Source of the DNA: Vibrio sp. HI00D65
GTDB lineage: Bacteria; Pseudomonadota; Gammaproteobacteria; Enterobacterales; Vibrionaceae
Assembly: GCF_001635455.1 (NCBI RefSeq)
Contig: NZ_LWEH01000613.1
Location: 124,001 to 188,000 of the forward strand
DNA: 64,000 nt
Reading direction: 5' to 3'
Of the stretch, positions 1 to 7,829 are shown piece by piece. Made by a program: the position numbers and the translations under genes. Under the pieces are notes generated by a model. It was given only the letters and a program-made list of their open reading frames with translations. It ran no database searches and was not told the origin of the DNA. Each line of letters starts with the position of its first letter. Position 1 is the first letter of the stretch.

Positions 1-692
1 TCAAAGCCAAATTGTGCCCTTAATACTTTGCCTTTTTCAACTTGTTCAGCAGAGACTTCAATATCAAACTTGATAGAGCCCGTCACATGCACAGATGCTT
101 TATCTAGGCCTAGCCTAACAAAACGCTCCGCATCACTAGGGTATTGGCAGAGTACCTGAGAAAGGTTATTAGCTAGAAGGTCAAACACGGGTTGGAATTT
201 GGCATAGCGCTGGCATGAACGTTCAGATAGACGAGCGTTGAGTACTGAAATAGGAATCCCAGCTTTCGCGACGCAATGCAGCGTGTTTGGCCAAAGCTCT
301 GTTTCCATGATCAACATTTGCTTTGGTTTTACTGATTTAAGGAAGCCTCGTACACACCAAGAAAAATCAATCGGCATGTAGCGATGCTCGACCAAACCAC
401 CAAGTTTGTCTATTTGCTCTGCTCCTGTGCTGGTTGTCGTGGTAACGATGATGGCTTGATTTGGGTCTCGCTGCTTCAATTGCTTGATAATAGGTATCGC
501 AGCAATAGATTCACCTACCGACACCGCATGAATCCAGATAGGTTTTTTACCTTGGGTTTGCGGCGTAATACCGAAATGCTCTTTCCAGCGCTTACCGAAA
601 CTTGGTTTGCCGGGTTTGCTTTTATAGAGCCCATAGAGGAGCAGTGGTGAGGCTAATGACAACATAAGAGTGTATATAAGTCGTATAAGCAT
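1..692 (-). CDS. waaA: WaaA (KdtA) 3-deoxy-D-manno-octulosonic acid transferase, 3' end outside window
   Basis: Transfers Kdo from CMP-Kdo to lipid IVA at the inner face of the inner membrane, the first step of LPS core assembly. Reading the minus strand from an ATG at 692 gives 230 codons with no stop before the window edge. The N-terminal hydrophobic anchor (about residues 1-20) is followed by the family hallmarks IWIHAVSVGE, a TTTTSTG segment, METELWPN and LNARLSERS, all well placed for WaaA, whose usual length is about 425 residues, so the C-terminal nucleotide-binding half is missing here. It is divergent from the core-transferase genes that start at 795. The product call is strong; only the 3' end is unknown. 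Confidence 0.96.
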   Translation of the reverse strand, partial: MLIRLIYTLMLSLASPLLLYGLYKSKPGKPSFGKRWKEHFGITPQTQGKKPIWIHAVSVGESIAAIPIIKQLKQRDPNQAIIVTTTTSTGAEQIDKLGGLVEHRYMPIDFSWCVRGFLKSVKPKQMLIMETELWPNTLHCVAKAGIPISVLNARLSERSCQRYAKFQPVFDLLANNLSQVLCQYPSDAERFVRLGLDKASVHVTGSIKFDIEVSAEQVEKGKVLRAQFGF

Positions 693-794
693 AAAAATAT
701 AAAAACTTTGAGAGTAAAACGAAGAAACATCGTAGATTAACTCTATCTTAAGTTAGAATGAGACTCTAGAAAACATGCATTAAAGGGATAAACT

Positions 795-1859
795 GTGAAT
801 TGCCAAAAACGTCGTTATTTGATGTACATATCACAAAACTATTCATATGCAATCTTGCGCCCGTTACAAAAAGTTATATTGGAACATCAAGGGGAGGTGC
901 GTTGGTTCTTAGAGGGGAGCGAAGTTGATGATCGGTTTCTATTACATGACGAGGTTCAATTAAACAGTATAGCCGAGGTGAACCAATGGAACCCTGATGC
1001 TGTATTTGTACCTGGTAACGTCGTCCCTAATTTTATCCCCGGCGTTAAAGTTGGGGTTTTCCATGGTTTTAATTCAGGAAAGCTCAATCGACGTGGCAGA
1101 GAAGACCATTTTGAAATTCGAGGGTGCTTTGATATGTATTGTACTCAAGGCCCTCAAACAACTGCACCATTTTTGGAGCTAAAAGCGAAGCATGGCTTTT
1201 TTGATGTTGAAGAAACTGGCTGGCCAATGTTAGACCCATTGTTTTCGCAACATAATGAAAATCCATACTTAAATAATGATGATTCTCGCCCTGTTGTTTT
1301 AATGTGCTCGACGTTTTCACGCAATCTTACTTGTGCACCTCATCTGTACGAAGAAGTAAAACGAATGTCACAAAGCGGTAAGTGGCGTTGGTTAGTACAA
1401 TTCCACCCTAAAATGTCGACAGAAATTGTTGAAATGTACAAGTCTCTTCAGAGTGAGCATCTAACATTTGTGGAAACTGATAACGTTGTTCCGTTGCTAC
1501 AAGCGGCTGATGTTATGTTGTGTGATACTTCTTCAGTTCTGTTAATGTTTTTACTTCAACACAAACCCGTTGTGAGTTTTAAGAATCAAAGCCCTAAGCC
1601 TCATTTGTTAAATATTCAGGACAAACGTGAAGTTGAAGGGGCTTTAGAGTTGGCGTTGTCGCGACCAAGCAATTTAATGGATGAGGTGGAGGCATACTGT
1701 CAGTTTATTCATCCGTATAATGATGGAGAGTCTAGCCTAAGAGTATTAGGTGTAACTAACGATTTGATCGATAAAGGTACCTCACATTTGAAGAGAAAGC
1801 CGCTTAACTTACTAAGACAATATAAAATGAGGAAAGTGCTGGGGCACTGGAAGTTTTAA
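795..1859 (+). CDS. CDP-glycerol glycerophosphotransferase-family protein, LPS core region
   Basis: A 354-residue GT-B-type protein of the TagB/TagF-like family. Visible motifs are a FHGFNSGK segment near residue 98, a QFHPK motif around residue 204, and a CDTSSVLLMFLLQHKPV segment near residue 249, which matches the family pattern in which an aspartate-serine-rich turn precedes a conserved KP. The start is GTG, chosen because AAGGGAT lies about 6 bases upstream; the next in-frame ATG at 822 has no ribosome site. It is divergent from waaA and heads a run of three tightly spaced genes, so it probably adds a residue or a phosphate-linked polyol to the LPS core. The substrate cannot be read from sequence. 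No membrane segments are evident. Confidence 0.75.
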   Translation: MNCQKRRYLMYISQNYSYAILRPLQKVILEHQGEVRWFLEGSEVDDRFLLHDEVQLNSIAEVNQWNPDAVFVPGNVVPNFIPGVKVGVFHGFNSGKLNRRGREDHFEIRGCFDMYCTQGPQTTAPFLELKAKHGFFDVEETGWPMLDPLFSQHNENPYLNNDDSRPVVLMCSTFSRNLTCAPHLYEEVKRMSQSGKWRWLVQFHPKMSTEIVEMYKSLQSEHLTFVETDNVVPLLQAADVMLCDTSSVLLMFLLQHKPVVSFKNQSPKPHLLNIQDKREVEGALELALSRPSNLMDEVEAYCQFIHPYNDGESSLRVLGVTNDLIDKGTSHLKRKPLNLLRQYKMRKVLGHWKF

Positions 1860-1879
1860 ACTATCGAAAGAGAACAGTT

Positions 1880-2650
1880 ATGAGAAAGCATTCACTATCC
1901 GTTATTTTAATTACAAAAAATGAAGAAGATCGTGTTGAAGAATGTTTAAAGTCGGTGGTGGATATTGCTGATGAAATTATTGTATTAGACAGCGGTTCAA
2001 CAGACGCAACCGTTGAGATATGCCAAAAATACACAGACAATGTGACCATCACAGATTGGCCAGGTTTTGGTAAGCAAAAGCAACGGGCGCTAGATAAAGC
2101 GACATGTGATTGGGTGTTGTCAATCGATGCAGATGAAGCTTTAGATCCTGAAATGAGCAAGGCTCTTGTAGAGTTGTTAAAACAAGAGCAAATTAAACAT
2201 ACCGCTTATAAACTTCCTTGGGGAGTGACGCTCTATGGAACAACGCTTAAGTACGGTCGAAGTGCTCGTGCCGTGTTAAGGCTCTTCAGAAGAGAGGGCT
2301 CTCGATATACGTTGGATGAAGTGCACGAAACCGTTGTACCGGTTCAAGGAACGACTGGTATTCTGAAAGGCTATTTGCTCCATTATACTCATCGTGATTA
2401 TGGGCATGGCTTGGATAAAGCTGCAAAGTATGCGTGGCTCGGTTCTCAGAAGTATCATCGAAAAGGAAAGAAGAGCTCAGGTTTACTGGTAGCATTGTTA
2501 CGTGCTATTTGGACGTTCCTTTTAATCTATGTCATTCGTCGTGGCTTTTTAGATGGTAGTGTCGGATTTATTGTGGCAATGACCTATGCACAAGTGAATT
2601 TTAACAAACACGTTGGCTTGTGGATTATTGAAAATTGCTCAGAAGACTAA
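1880..2650 (+). CDS. Family 2 glycosyltransferase, WaaE/KdtX-like core LPS transferase
   Basis: A 256-residue GT-A enzyme. The N-terminus LSVILITKNEEDRVEECL and the metal-binding SIDADEA motif at about residues 81-87 are typical of GT2, and the overall length and the TKNEE...LDSGSTD pattern resemble WaaE/KdtX proteins, which add a beta-1,4-glucose to the first heptose of the LPS core in enterobacteria. A hydrophobic stretch at about 205-225 may attach it to the inner membrane. It starts 20 bases after the preceding gene and 14 bases before the next, consistent with one transcript. The sugar specificity is inferred from family and position only. Confidence 0.8.
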   Translation: MRKHSLSVILITKNEEDRVEECLKSVVDIADEIIVLDSGSTDATVEICQKYTDNVTITDWPGFGKQKQRALDKATCDWVLSIDADEALDPEMSKALVELLKQEQIKHTAYKLPWGVTLYGTTLKYGRSARAVLRLFRREGSRYTLDEVHETVVPVQGTTGILKGYLLHYTHRDYGHGLDKAAKYAWLGSQKYHRKGKKSSGLLVALLRAIWTFLLIYVIRRGFLDGSVGFIVAMTYAQVNFNKHVGLWIIENCSED

Positions 2651-2664
2651 ATAGGAACCGATAG

Positions 2665-3744
2665 ATGAAGATTTTAGTTTGTGCATCTTACTTACATGCA
2701 TGGAACAGCTTACGCCCAGAAGCTGCGATTTTTATCGAGCTAGCTCGTCAAGGCCATCAAGTGACGATCATGACCCAGGGAGAATCTGAGCACGTATCGA
2801 AGCTAGAAGAACACGGTATCCGAGTGGTCGATGGCTATCCGAAACGTAAAATCTGTTTTGATACCATTAAAAAGATCCGTCATGAGTTAAAAACGCACAA
2901 TTATGACATCTGCTATGCTTTTAACTCTAAGACAATCCCCAATGCAGCATTTGCATGTATTGGTTTTGACGTTAAGTTGGTTGTTTATCGAGGAACTACT
3001 GGCGGGCTGTATCGACATGACCCAAGCGCTTACTTAACTCAGCTCCATCCTCGTGTTGATGGCATTGTGTGTGTGTCTGAAGCAGTGCGACAGGATGTAG
3101 TGAAGCGTGTTTGGAAGAACAAAGATAACGTTGTTACCATATACAAAGGGCATGAATTGGATTGGTACAAGGTACCACCAACTGAGCGTTCTGAATTTGG
3201 ATTGAGTGAAGAAGATATAGTTGCGATTACCGCGGCGCACGTAAGGCCAAGTAAAGGTATTTCCGTTCTGCTTGAAGCGACCAAATACATTTCGGCACCC
3301 AACTTCCACTTGATCTTAGCGGGTAGTGGTTATGAGCCTTATTTTGATGAGATGAAAGCGAGCCCGATGAGTGAGCGAATTCATTACATTGGTCATCGAA
3401 CTGATATCCCTTCAATTATGTGTATGGCAGACTTTCAAGTTCAACCATCGATCAGCGGAGAAGGATTGCCACGCACCATTGTCGAAGCAATGGCTAATGG
3501 CACAACGTCAGTCGTTACGACCACTGGCGGTGCTCCTGAACTCGTTGTCGATGGCGAGACTGGCTATATTGTTCCAACTGGTGACGCTAAAGCGTTGGGT
3601 GAGGCTATGGATAAGCTTGCACAAGACAAGGCCAAGTGCACAGCCATGAGTGAAGCTGCTAAGAAGCGCCTAGATGAAAGCTTTAGTTCACGAGTGACAG
3701 TGAAAAAGCACCTGGAATTTTTTGAAAATTTGCTAGTCAGATAA
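2665..3744 (+). CDS. Family 4 (GT-B) glycosyltransferase, LPS core
   Basis: A 359-residue retaining glycosyltransferase. The C-terminal half carries VRPSKGISVLLEA, the donor-site segment SGEGLPRTIVEAMANG with its paired glutamates (about residues 262-277) and TGGAPELVVDGETGYIV, all characteristic of GT4. The N-terminal half shows a KILVCASYLHAWNSLRPEAA acceptor-domain start. No signal peptide or membrane span is evident, so it should act on the cytoplasmic face of the inner membrane. It is the last of three co-directional genes and is followed by an 81-base AT-rich gap before the Pse operon. Specificity is unknown. Confidence 0.85.
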   Translation: MKILVCASYLHAWNSLRPEAAIFIELARQGHQVTIMTQGESEHVSKLEEHGIRVVDGYPKRKICFDTIKKIRHELKTHNYDICYAFNSKTIPNAAFACIGFDVKLVVYRGTTGGLYRHDPSAYLTQLHPRVDGIVCVSEAVRQDVVKRVWKNKDNVVTIYKGHELDWYKVPPTERSEFGLSEEDIVAITAAHVRPSKGISVLLEATKYISAPNFHLILAGSGYEPYFDEMKASPMSERIHYIGHRTDIPSIMCMADFQVQPSISGEGLPRTIVEAMANGTTSVVTTTGGAPELVVDGETGYIVPTGDAKALGEAMDKLAQDKAKCTAMSEAAKKRLDESFSSRVTVKKHLEFFENLLVR

Positions 3745-3760
3745 AATAGCTAGATATAAT
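3730..3760 (+). promoter_or_regulatory. Possible promoter of the pse operon
   Basis: In the AT-rich gap before pseB, a perfect TATAAT (3755-3760) is preceded, with a 19-base spacer, by TTGCTA (3730-3735). The spacer is longer than optimal, and this is the only sizeable gap before a seven-gene operon, so it is offered as a weak candidate only. Confidence 0.28.
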
Positions 3761-3825
3761 TTTTGAATTTAAGTTTCTAAGTCAGAAGACATAGAATTAA
3801 AAGAAATACATTAGAGTAGTTGAGT

Positions 3826-4839
3826 ATGCTAAATAACAAATCAGTACTAATTACCGGTGGCACAGGGTCATTTGGTAAACAATTCATCAAAACCATTCTT
3901 GAGCGTTACCAGGACGTAAAGAAAATCATCATTTTTTCGCGTGATGAATTGAAGCAATTTGAGATCAAGCAACAATATCCCCATAAGGATTTCCCTCAAT
4001 TACGTTTTTTTATTGGTGATGTTCGCGATCGTGAGCGCATGATACAGGCGTGTGAAGGTGTTGATGTCATCATTCATGCGGCAGCGATCAAGCAAGTAGA
4101 TACTGCGGAATATAACCCGACAGAATGTATCCGAACGAATGTCGATGGTGCAGAAAATGTAATTAATGCTGCATTAAAGTGTGGTGTCAAAGATGTTGTA
4201 GCACTTTCGACTGATAAAGCTTGTGCACCAATCAATCTGTACGGGGCAACAAAACTGGCTTCAGATAAGCTGTTTGCCGCTGCGAACAATATTAAAGGTT
4301 CAAAAGATATTCGTTTTAGTGTGGTTCGTTACGGTAATGTGATGGGTTCACGAGGTTCAGTGATTCCATTCTTCATGAAGAAAAAAGAAGAAGGTGTGCT
4401 GCCAATTACCCATGAAGAGATGACTCGTTTTAACATTTCTTTGCAAGATGGCGTGAACATGGTGATGTACGCTCTTGAAAACCACTTAGGTGGTGAAATC
4501 TTTGTTCCTAAGATACCGTCTTACAAGATTCTTGATATTGCGGAGGCTGTCGCTCCTGGAATAAAAACTAAAGTTGTCGGTATTCGCCCTGGTGAGAAAC
4601 TGCATGAAGAAATGATCACTGATACGGACTCTTTGAATACGATCGATCTGGGCAAGTACTACGCAATTTTACCTTCAGTGTCATTTACGTACACCGAGGC
4701 TGAGTACCTAGGCCATCACAAAGCAGAAAAAGTACCGTTTGGCTTTAAATATAACTCAGGCACGAATACTGAGTGGGAAACCATTGAAGGTTTACGTGAG
4801 CTCATTAAAGAGCACGTTGATCCAAATTTTACAGTGTGA
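3826..4839 (+). CDS. pseB: PseB, UDP-GlcNAc 4,6-dehydratase (5-inverting)
   Basis: Catalyses the first step of pseudaminic acid synthesis, UDP-GlcNAc to UDP-2-acetamido-2,6-dideoxy-beta-L-arabino-hexos-4-ulose. A 337-residue soluble SDR enzyme: the NAD(P)-binding GGTGSFG is at residues 11-17, and the TDKA..P.NLYGATK catalytic segment (residues about 128-142) matches inverting dehydratases of this type. Start chosen at the ATG: GAG at 3814-3816 lies 9 bases upstream, whereas the in-frame TTG two codons earlier is too close to it. First gene of a seven-gene operon. The short, membrane-free form separates it from the large WbpM-like dehydratase at 32512. Confidence 0.95.
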   Translation: MLNNKSVLITGGTGSFGKQFIKTILERYQDVKKIIIFSRDELKQFEIKQQYPHKDFPQLRFFIGDVRDRERMIQACEGVDVIIHAAAIKQVDTAEYNPTECIRTNVDGAENVINAALKCGVKDVVALSTDKACAPINLYGATKLASDKLFAAANNIKGSKDIRFSVVRYGNVMGSRGSVIPFFMKKKEEGVLPITHEEMTRFNISLQDGVNMVMYALENHLGGEIFVPKIPSYKILDIAEAVAPGIKTKVVGIRPGEKLHEEMITDTDSLNTIDLGKYYAILPSVSFTYTEAEYLGHHKAEKVPFGFKYNSGTNTEWETIEGLRELIKEHVDPNFTV

Positions 4840-4847
4840 GATGAAAA

Positions 4848-6011
4848 GTGATCCCTTACGGTAAACAAGATATTAACCAGCAAGATATTGACAGTGTGTT
4901 AGACGTTTTAAAATCGGATTTTTTGACGCAGGGGCCTCAGGTTCCTGCGTTCGAGAATGCGCTGATTGAACATACTGGCGCGAGCTATGCATTGGCAGTG
5001 AACAGTGCTACTTCGGCATTGCATATTGCTTGTCTCGCGCTAGGTTTGGGGCAAGGTGACTGGTTGTGGACATCTCCGGTCACTTTTGTGGCATCAGCAA
5101 ACTGTGGTTTGTACTGTGGTGCAAAAGTCGACTTTGTCGACGTTGACCCAAACACGTACAACATGTGTCCTAAACGCCTTGAAGAGAAGCTTATTAAAGC
5201 AAAAGTTGACGGTAAGCTGCCCAAAGTCGTCGTGCCAGTACACTTATGTGGGCAGCCGTGTGATATGGCAGCCATAGGTAAGTTAGCTAAAGAGTATGGT
5301 TTTAGAGTCATCGAAGATGCATCACATGCGATTGGTGGCCGATATCAAGACCAGCCGATAGGGAATTGCGAATATTCAGACATTACGGTGTTTAGTTTTC
5401 ACCCAGTAAAAATTGTGACAACTGCTGAAGGTGGCGCGGCACTGACCAATAATAAAGAACTTGCTGATAAAATGGCTCTGCTGCGTAGTCACGGTATTAC
5501 GCGTGATCCAGAGTTGATGCGTGGTGAGTCTCATGGTGGTTGGTATTACCAGCAAATAGACCTTGGATTTAATTATCGCATGACAGAGCTGCAAGCAGCA
5601 TTGGGTGTAAACCAAATGAAGCGCTTGAATGAGTTTGTCTCTGCTCGTCATGAGTTAGCACGAGGCTATTATACTAAGTTGGACAATCTACCGGTTATCT
5701 TGCCTTATCAGCTTCCTGATACATACTCAGGGTTACATTTGTTCGTGATTCGTTTGAAACTAGATGATATTTCACTTACTCATCAACAGGTCTTTGATGC
5801 GCTACGTGAGCGTGGTATCGGTGTGAATTTGCATTATATCCCAGTACATACCCAGCCGTATTATCAAGACTTAGGTTTCACTGAAGGGGAGTTCCCTGAA
5901 TCCGAACAGTACTATCGCGAAGCGATTTCTCTGCCGATGTTCCACGGTATGACGGAAGCTCAACAGAATATGGTTGTCGACGTATTAACTGATATTCTAA
6001 AAGGTGCGTAA
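4848..6011 (+). CDS. pseC: PseC, UDP-4-amino-4,6-dideoxy-L-AltNAc transaminase
   Basis: PLP-dependent aminotransferase that converts the PseB product to UDP-4-amino-4,6-dideoxy-beta-L-AltNAc using glutamate. 387 residues, DegT/DnrJ/EryC1 fold. The N-terminus MIPYGKQDINQQDI and the LTQGP segment are typical. The Schiff-base lysine is K188 within SFHPVKIVTTAEGG, and the EDASHAIG cofactor segment lies at 156-163. The start is a GTG 8 bases after the pseB stop; it gives exactly the family N-terminus. Its stop overlaps the pseF start by one base, indicating translational coupling. Confidence 0.95.
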   Translation: MIPYGKQDINQQDIDSVLDVLKSDFLTQGPQVPAFENALIEHTGASYALAVNSATSALHIACLALGLGQGDWLWTSPVTFVASANCGLYCGAKVDFVDVDPNTYNMCPKRLEEKLIKAKVDGKLPKVVVPVHLCGQPCDMAAIGKLAKEYGFRVIEDASHAIGGRYQDQPIGNCEYSDITVFSFHPVKIVTTAEGGAALTNNKELADKMALLRSHGITRDPELMRGESHGGWYYQQIDLGFNYRMTELQAALGVNQMKRLNEFVSARHELARGYYTKLDNLPVILPYQLPDTYSGLHLFVIRLKLDDISLTHQQVFDALRERGIGVNLHYIPVHTQPYYQDLGFTEGEFPESEQYYREAISLPMFHGMTEAQQNMVVDVLTDILKGA

Positions 6012-6700
6012 TGAAAATAGCGATTATTCCAGCTCGTGGGGGGAGTAAACGCATCCCGCGAAAAAATATTAAAGACTTTAACGGAAAGCCGATCATTGCG
6101 TACTCTATAGAAGCAGCATTGGCATCTGGATGCTTTGATAAGGTCATCGTATCAACGGATGACGCTGAAATTGCTGAAGTCGCAGAACAGTATGGCGCAG
6201 AAGTACCGTTTATGCGTCCAGCAGACGTTTCGGATGATTTTGCTACGACAGCAGACGTTCTGTTGCATTCTATTGATTGGTACGAAGAAAAGTCGCAGTC
6301 GATTGAGTATCTGTGTTGTATATACGCAACCGCACCCTTTATCGATGTCAACGACATACGCAATACCTACAAGTTGCTACTAGAGTCACCCTCTGCTGAT
6401 TACTGCTTCCCTGTGTGTGAGTTTCCATTCCCAATACAAAGAGGCGTAAAGTTGATTCAAGGACAACGTGTTGAGATGTTCCAACCAGAACATTTCAACA
6501 CCCGCTCTCAGGATCTTGAGGTCGGGTATCATGATGTAGGGCAATTTTATTGGGGTAAACCAAGCGCTTATCGTCAAAAGACCCCTATGTTTTCAGATAA
6601 AGCAATCGCATACCCTATCTCTAGAAAACGAGTTGTTGATCTTGATACCCCCGAGGATTGGGATTTTGCTCTATTACTTTCTCAAGCATTAAAAGGTTAG
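6011..6700 (+). CDS. pseF: PseF, CMP-pseudaminic acid cytidylyltransferase
   Basis: Activates pseudaminic acid with CTP to CMP-Pse, the donor for the transferase. 229 residues, the usual size. The CTP-binding start IPARGGSKRIPRKNIKDF (residues 5-22) is the signature of CMP-nonulosonate synthetases. The ISTDDAEIAEVA-like segment and the DVGQFYWGK region near the C-terminus are as in PseF rather than NeuA. It overlaps the pseC stop by one base and is followed 4 bases later by pseG. Placing the activating enzyme before pseG and pseI is common in Pse operons. Confidence 0.94.
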   Translation: MKIAIIPARGGSKRIPRKNIKDFNGKPIIAYSIEAALASGCFDKVIVSTDDAEIAEVAEQYGAEVPFMRPADVSDDFATTADVLLHSIDWYEEKSQSIEYLCCIYATAPFIDVNDIRNTYKLLLESPSADYCFPVCEFPFPIQRGVKLIQGQRVEMFQPEHFNTRSQDLEVGYHDVGQFYWGKPSAYRQKTPMFSDKAIAYPISRKRVVDLDTPEDWDFALLLSQALKG

Positions 6701-6704
6701 ATAG

Positions 6705-7829
6705 GTGCTTATTGGTATTCGCGTTGATGCGTCGTTCAAGATGGGTACGGGGCATTCATTCAGAATGCTCACACTTGCACGTAAGTTAGAGAGCAATGGA
6801 CATCAAGTCGTTTTCATCTGTCGAAAATTGGGAGGAAACTTAATTAATTTCATTGAAGAGAGTTTCAATGTTATTAGTTTACCTGAGCCGGACGGAGAGG
6901 ATACTCACAATACGCATTGTGCTCATGGTAATTGGTTGGAAGTTCCTTATCAAACTGAGATTGCACAAGTACAAGATGTCGTGTCTGATTATCTATCTGG
7001 TCTAACTCAAACAAAGTTGGACTGGTTGGTAATTGATCACTATGCGTTAGATGAGCGCTTTCAGGTGGCTTTGAGACCACTATCTTGCCGTATTCTTCAA
7101 ATCGACGACTTGGCTGATAGAGTTCATGATGTAAACATGTTACTTGATCAGAATTATTATTCTTTAGGTAACAGTCGTTATGATGCTTACCTTCCCAGTT
7201 ATACTAAGCGCCTTTGTGGCCCTAAATATGCGTTGCTGAGAGATGAGTTTCGTGAAAGCAGAAAGCATATTCCAAGCTATACACAGCGGCTCTCTAAGAG
7301 AAAAGTTGTGCTCTTTTTTGGGGGCATTGATTGGGCTAATGAAACATCTAAAGCGTTACGTGGATTGTTGAGTGTCGATAGTGGTGATCATCTCGAGGTG
7401 ATTATTGGGATGAACAACCCTCACAAGCAACAGTTGGAAGCGTTGTGTGTTGAACATAAGGCTAGGGTGACCCTTCATGTTCAAGTGAAAAACATGATGG
7501 ATTATTTTTCAGATGCCTACCTGTATGTTGGAGCGGTCGGTGCTACAACGTGGGAAAGGTGTGTGCTTGCCCTTCCTGGTATCGTGTGCTCGGTCGCCGA
7601 TAATCAAACTCAGCTTGCTAAAGATTTGCATGACATAGACGGCCATTGCTATTTGGGCTTGAACTCCGAGCTATCATCACAAGATTATGCGCTTGCATAT
7701 CAGCGTTTTATTTCTCAAAAAGAACTTCTCTTGAATCAATCTTCCATTTGCGGTGACCTCGTTGATGGTAAAGGGTGTGAAAGAGTTGTTGAACACTTAG
7801 AAGAGATTTCAAAAAATGACAACATTTAG
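6705..7829 (+). CDS. pseG: PseG, UDP-6-deoxy-AltdiNAc hydrolase
   Basis: Removes UDP from UDP-2,4-diacylamino-2,4,6-trideoxy-beta-L-altrose, releasing the free sugar for PseI. 374 residues, GT-B-like hydrolase fold. The N-terminal loop VDASFKMGTGHSFRML contains H17, the position of the catalytic histidine in characterised PseG proteins; the segment LQIDDLAD near residue 131 and YVGAVGATTWERC (about 271-283) fit the UDP-binding site. The start is GTG, 4 bases after pseF. The 3' end overlaps the next start by 14 bases. A sugar bearing an unusual N4 acyl group would need to be accepted here if the acyl-carrier hypothesis for the downstream genes is right. Confidence 0.92.
   Translation: MLIGIRVDASFKMGTGHSFRMLTLARKLESNGHQVVFICRKLGGNLINFIEESFNVISLPEPDGEDTHNTHCAHGNWLEVPYQTEIAQVQDVVSDYLSGLTQTKLDWLVIDHYALDERFQVALRPLSCRILQIDDLADRVHDVNMLLDQNYYSLGNSRYDAYLPSYTKRLCGPKYALLRDEFRESRKHIPSYTQRLSKRKVVLFFGGIDWANETSKALRGLLSVDSGDHLEVIIGMNNPHKQQLEALCVEHKARVTLHVQVKNMMDYFSDAYLYVGAVGATTWERCVLALPGIVCSVADNQTQLAKDLHDIDGHCYLGLNSELSSQDYALAYQRFISQKELLLNQSSICGDLVDGKGCERVVEHLEEISKNDNI

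Noticed and set aside
384..650. Plus-strand open frame of 88 codons
   Set aside because: Antisense to waaA, whose protein sequence is clearly conserved.
5878..6363. Minus-strand open frame of 161 codons
   Set aside because: Lies antisense across pseC and pseF, which are both certain; no ribosome site or recognisable protein.
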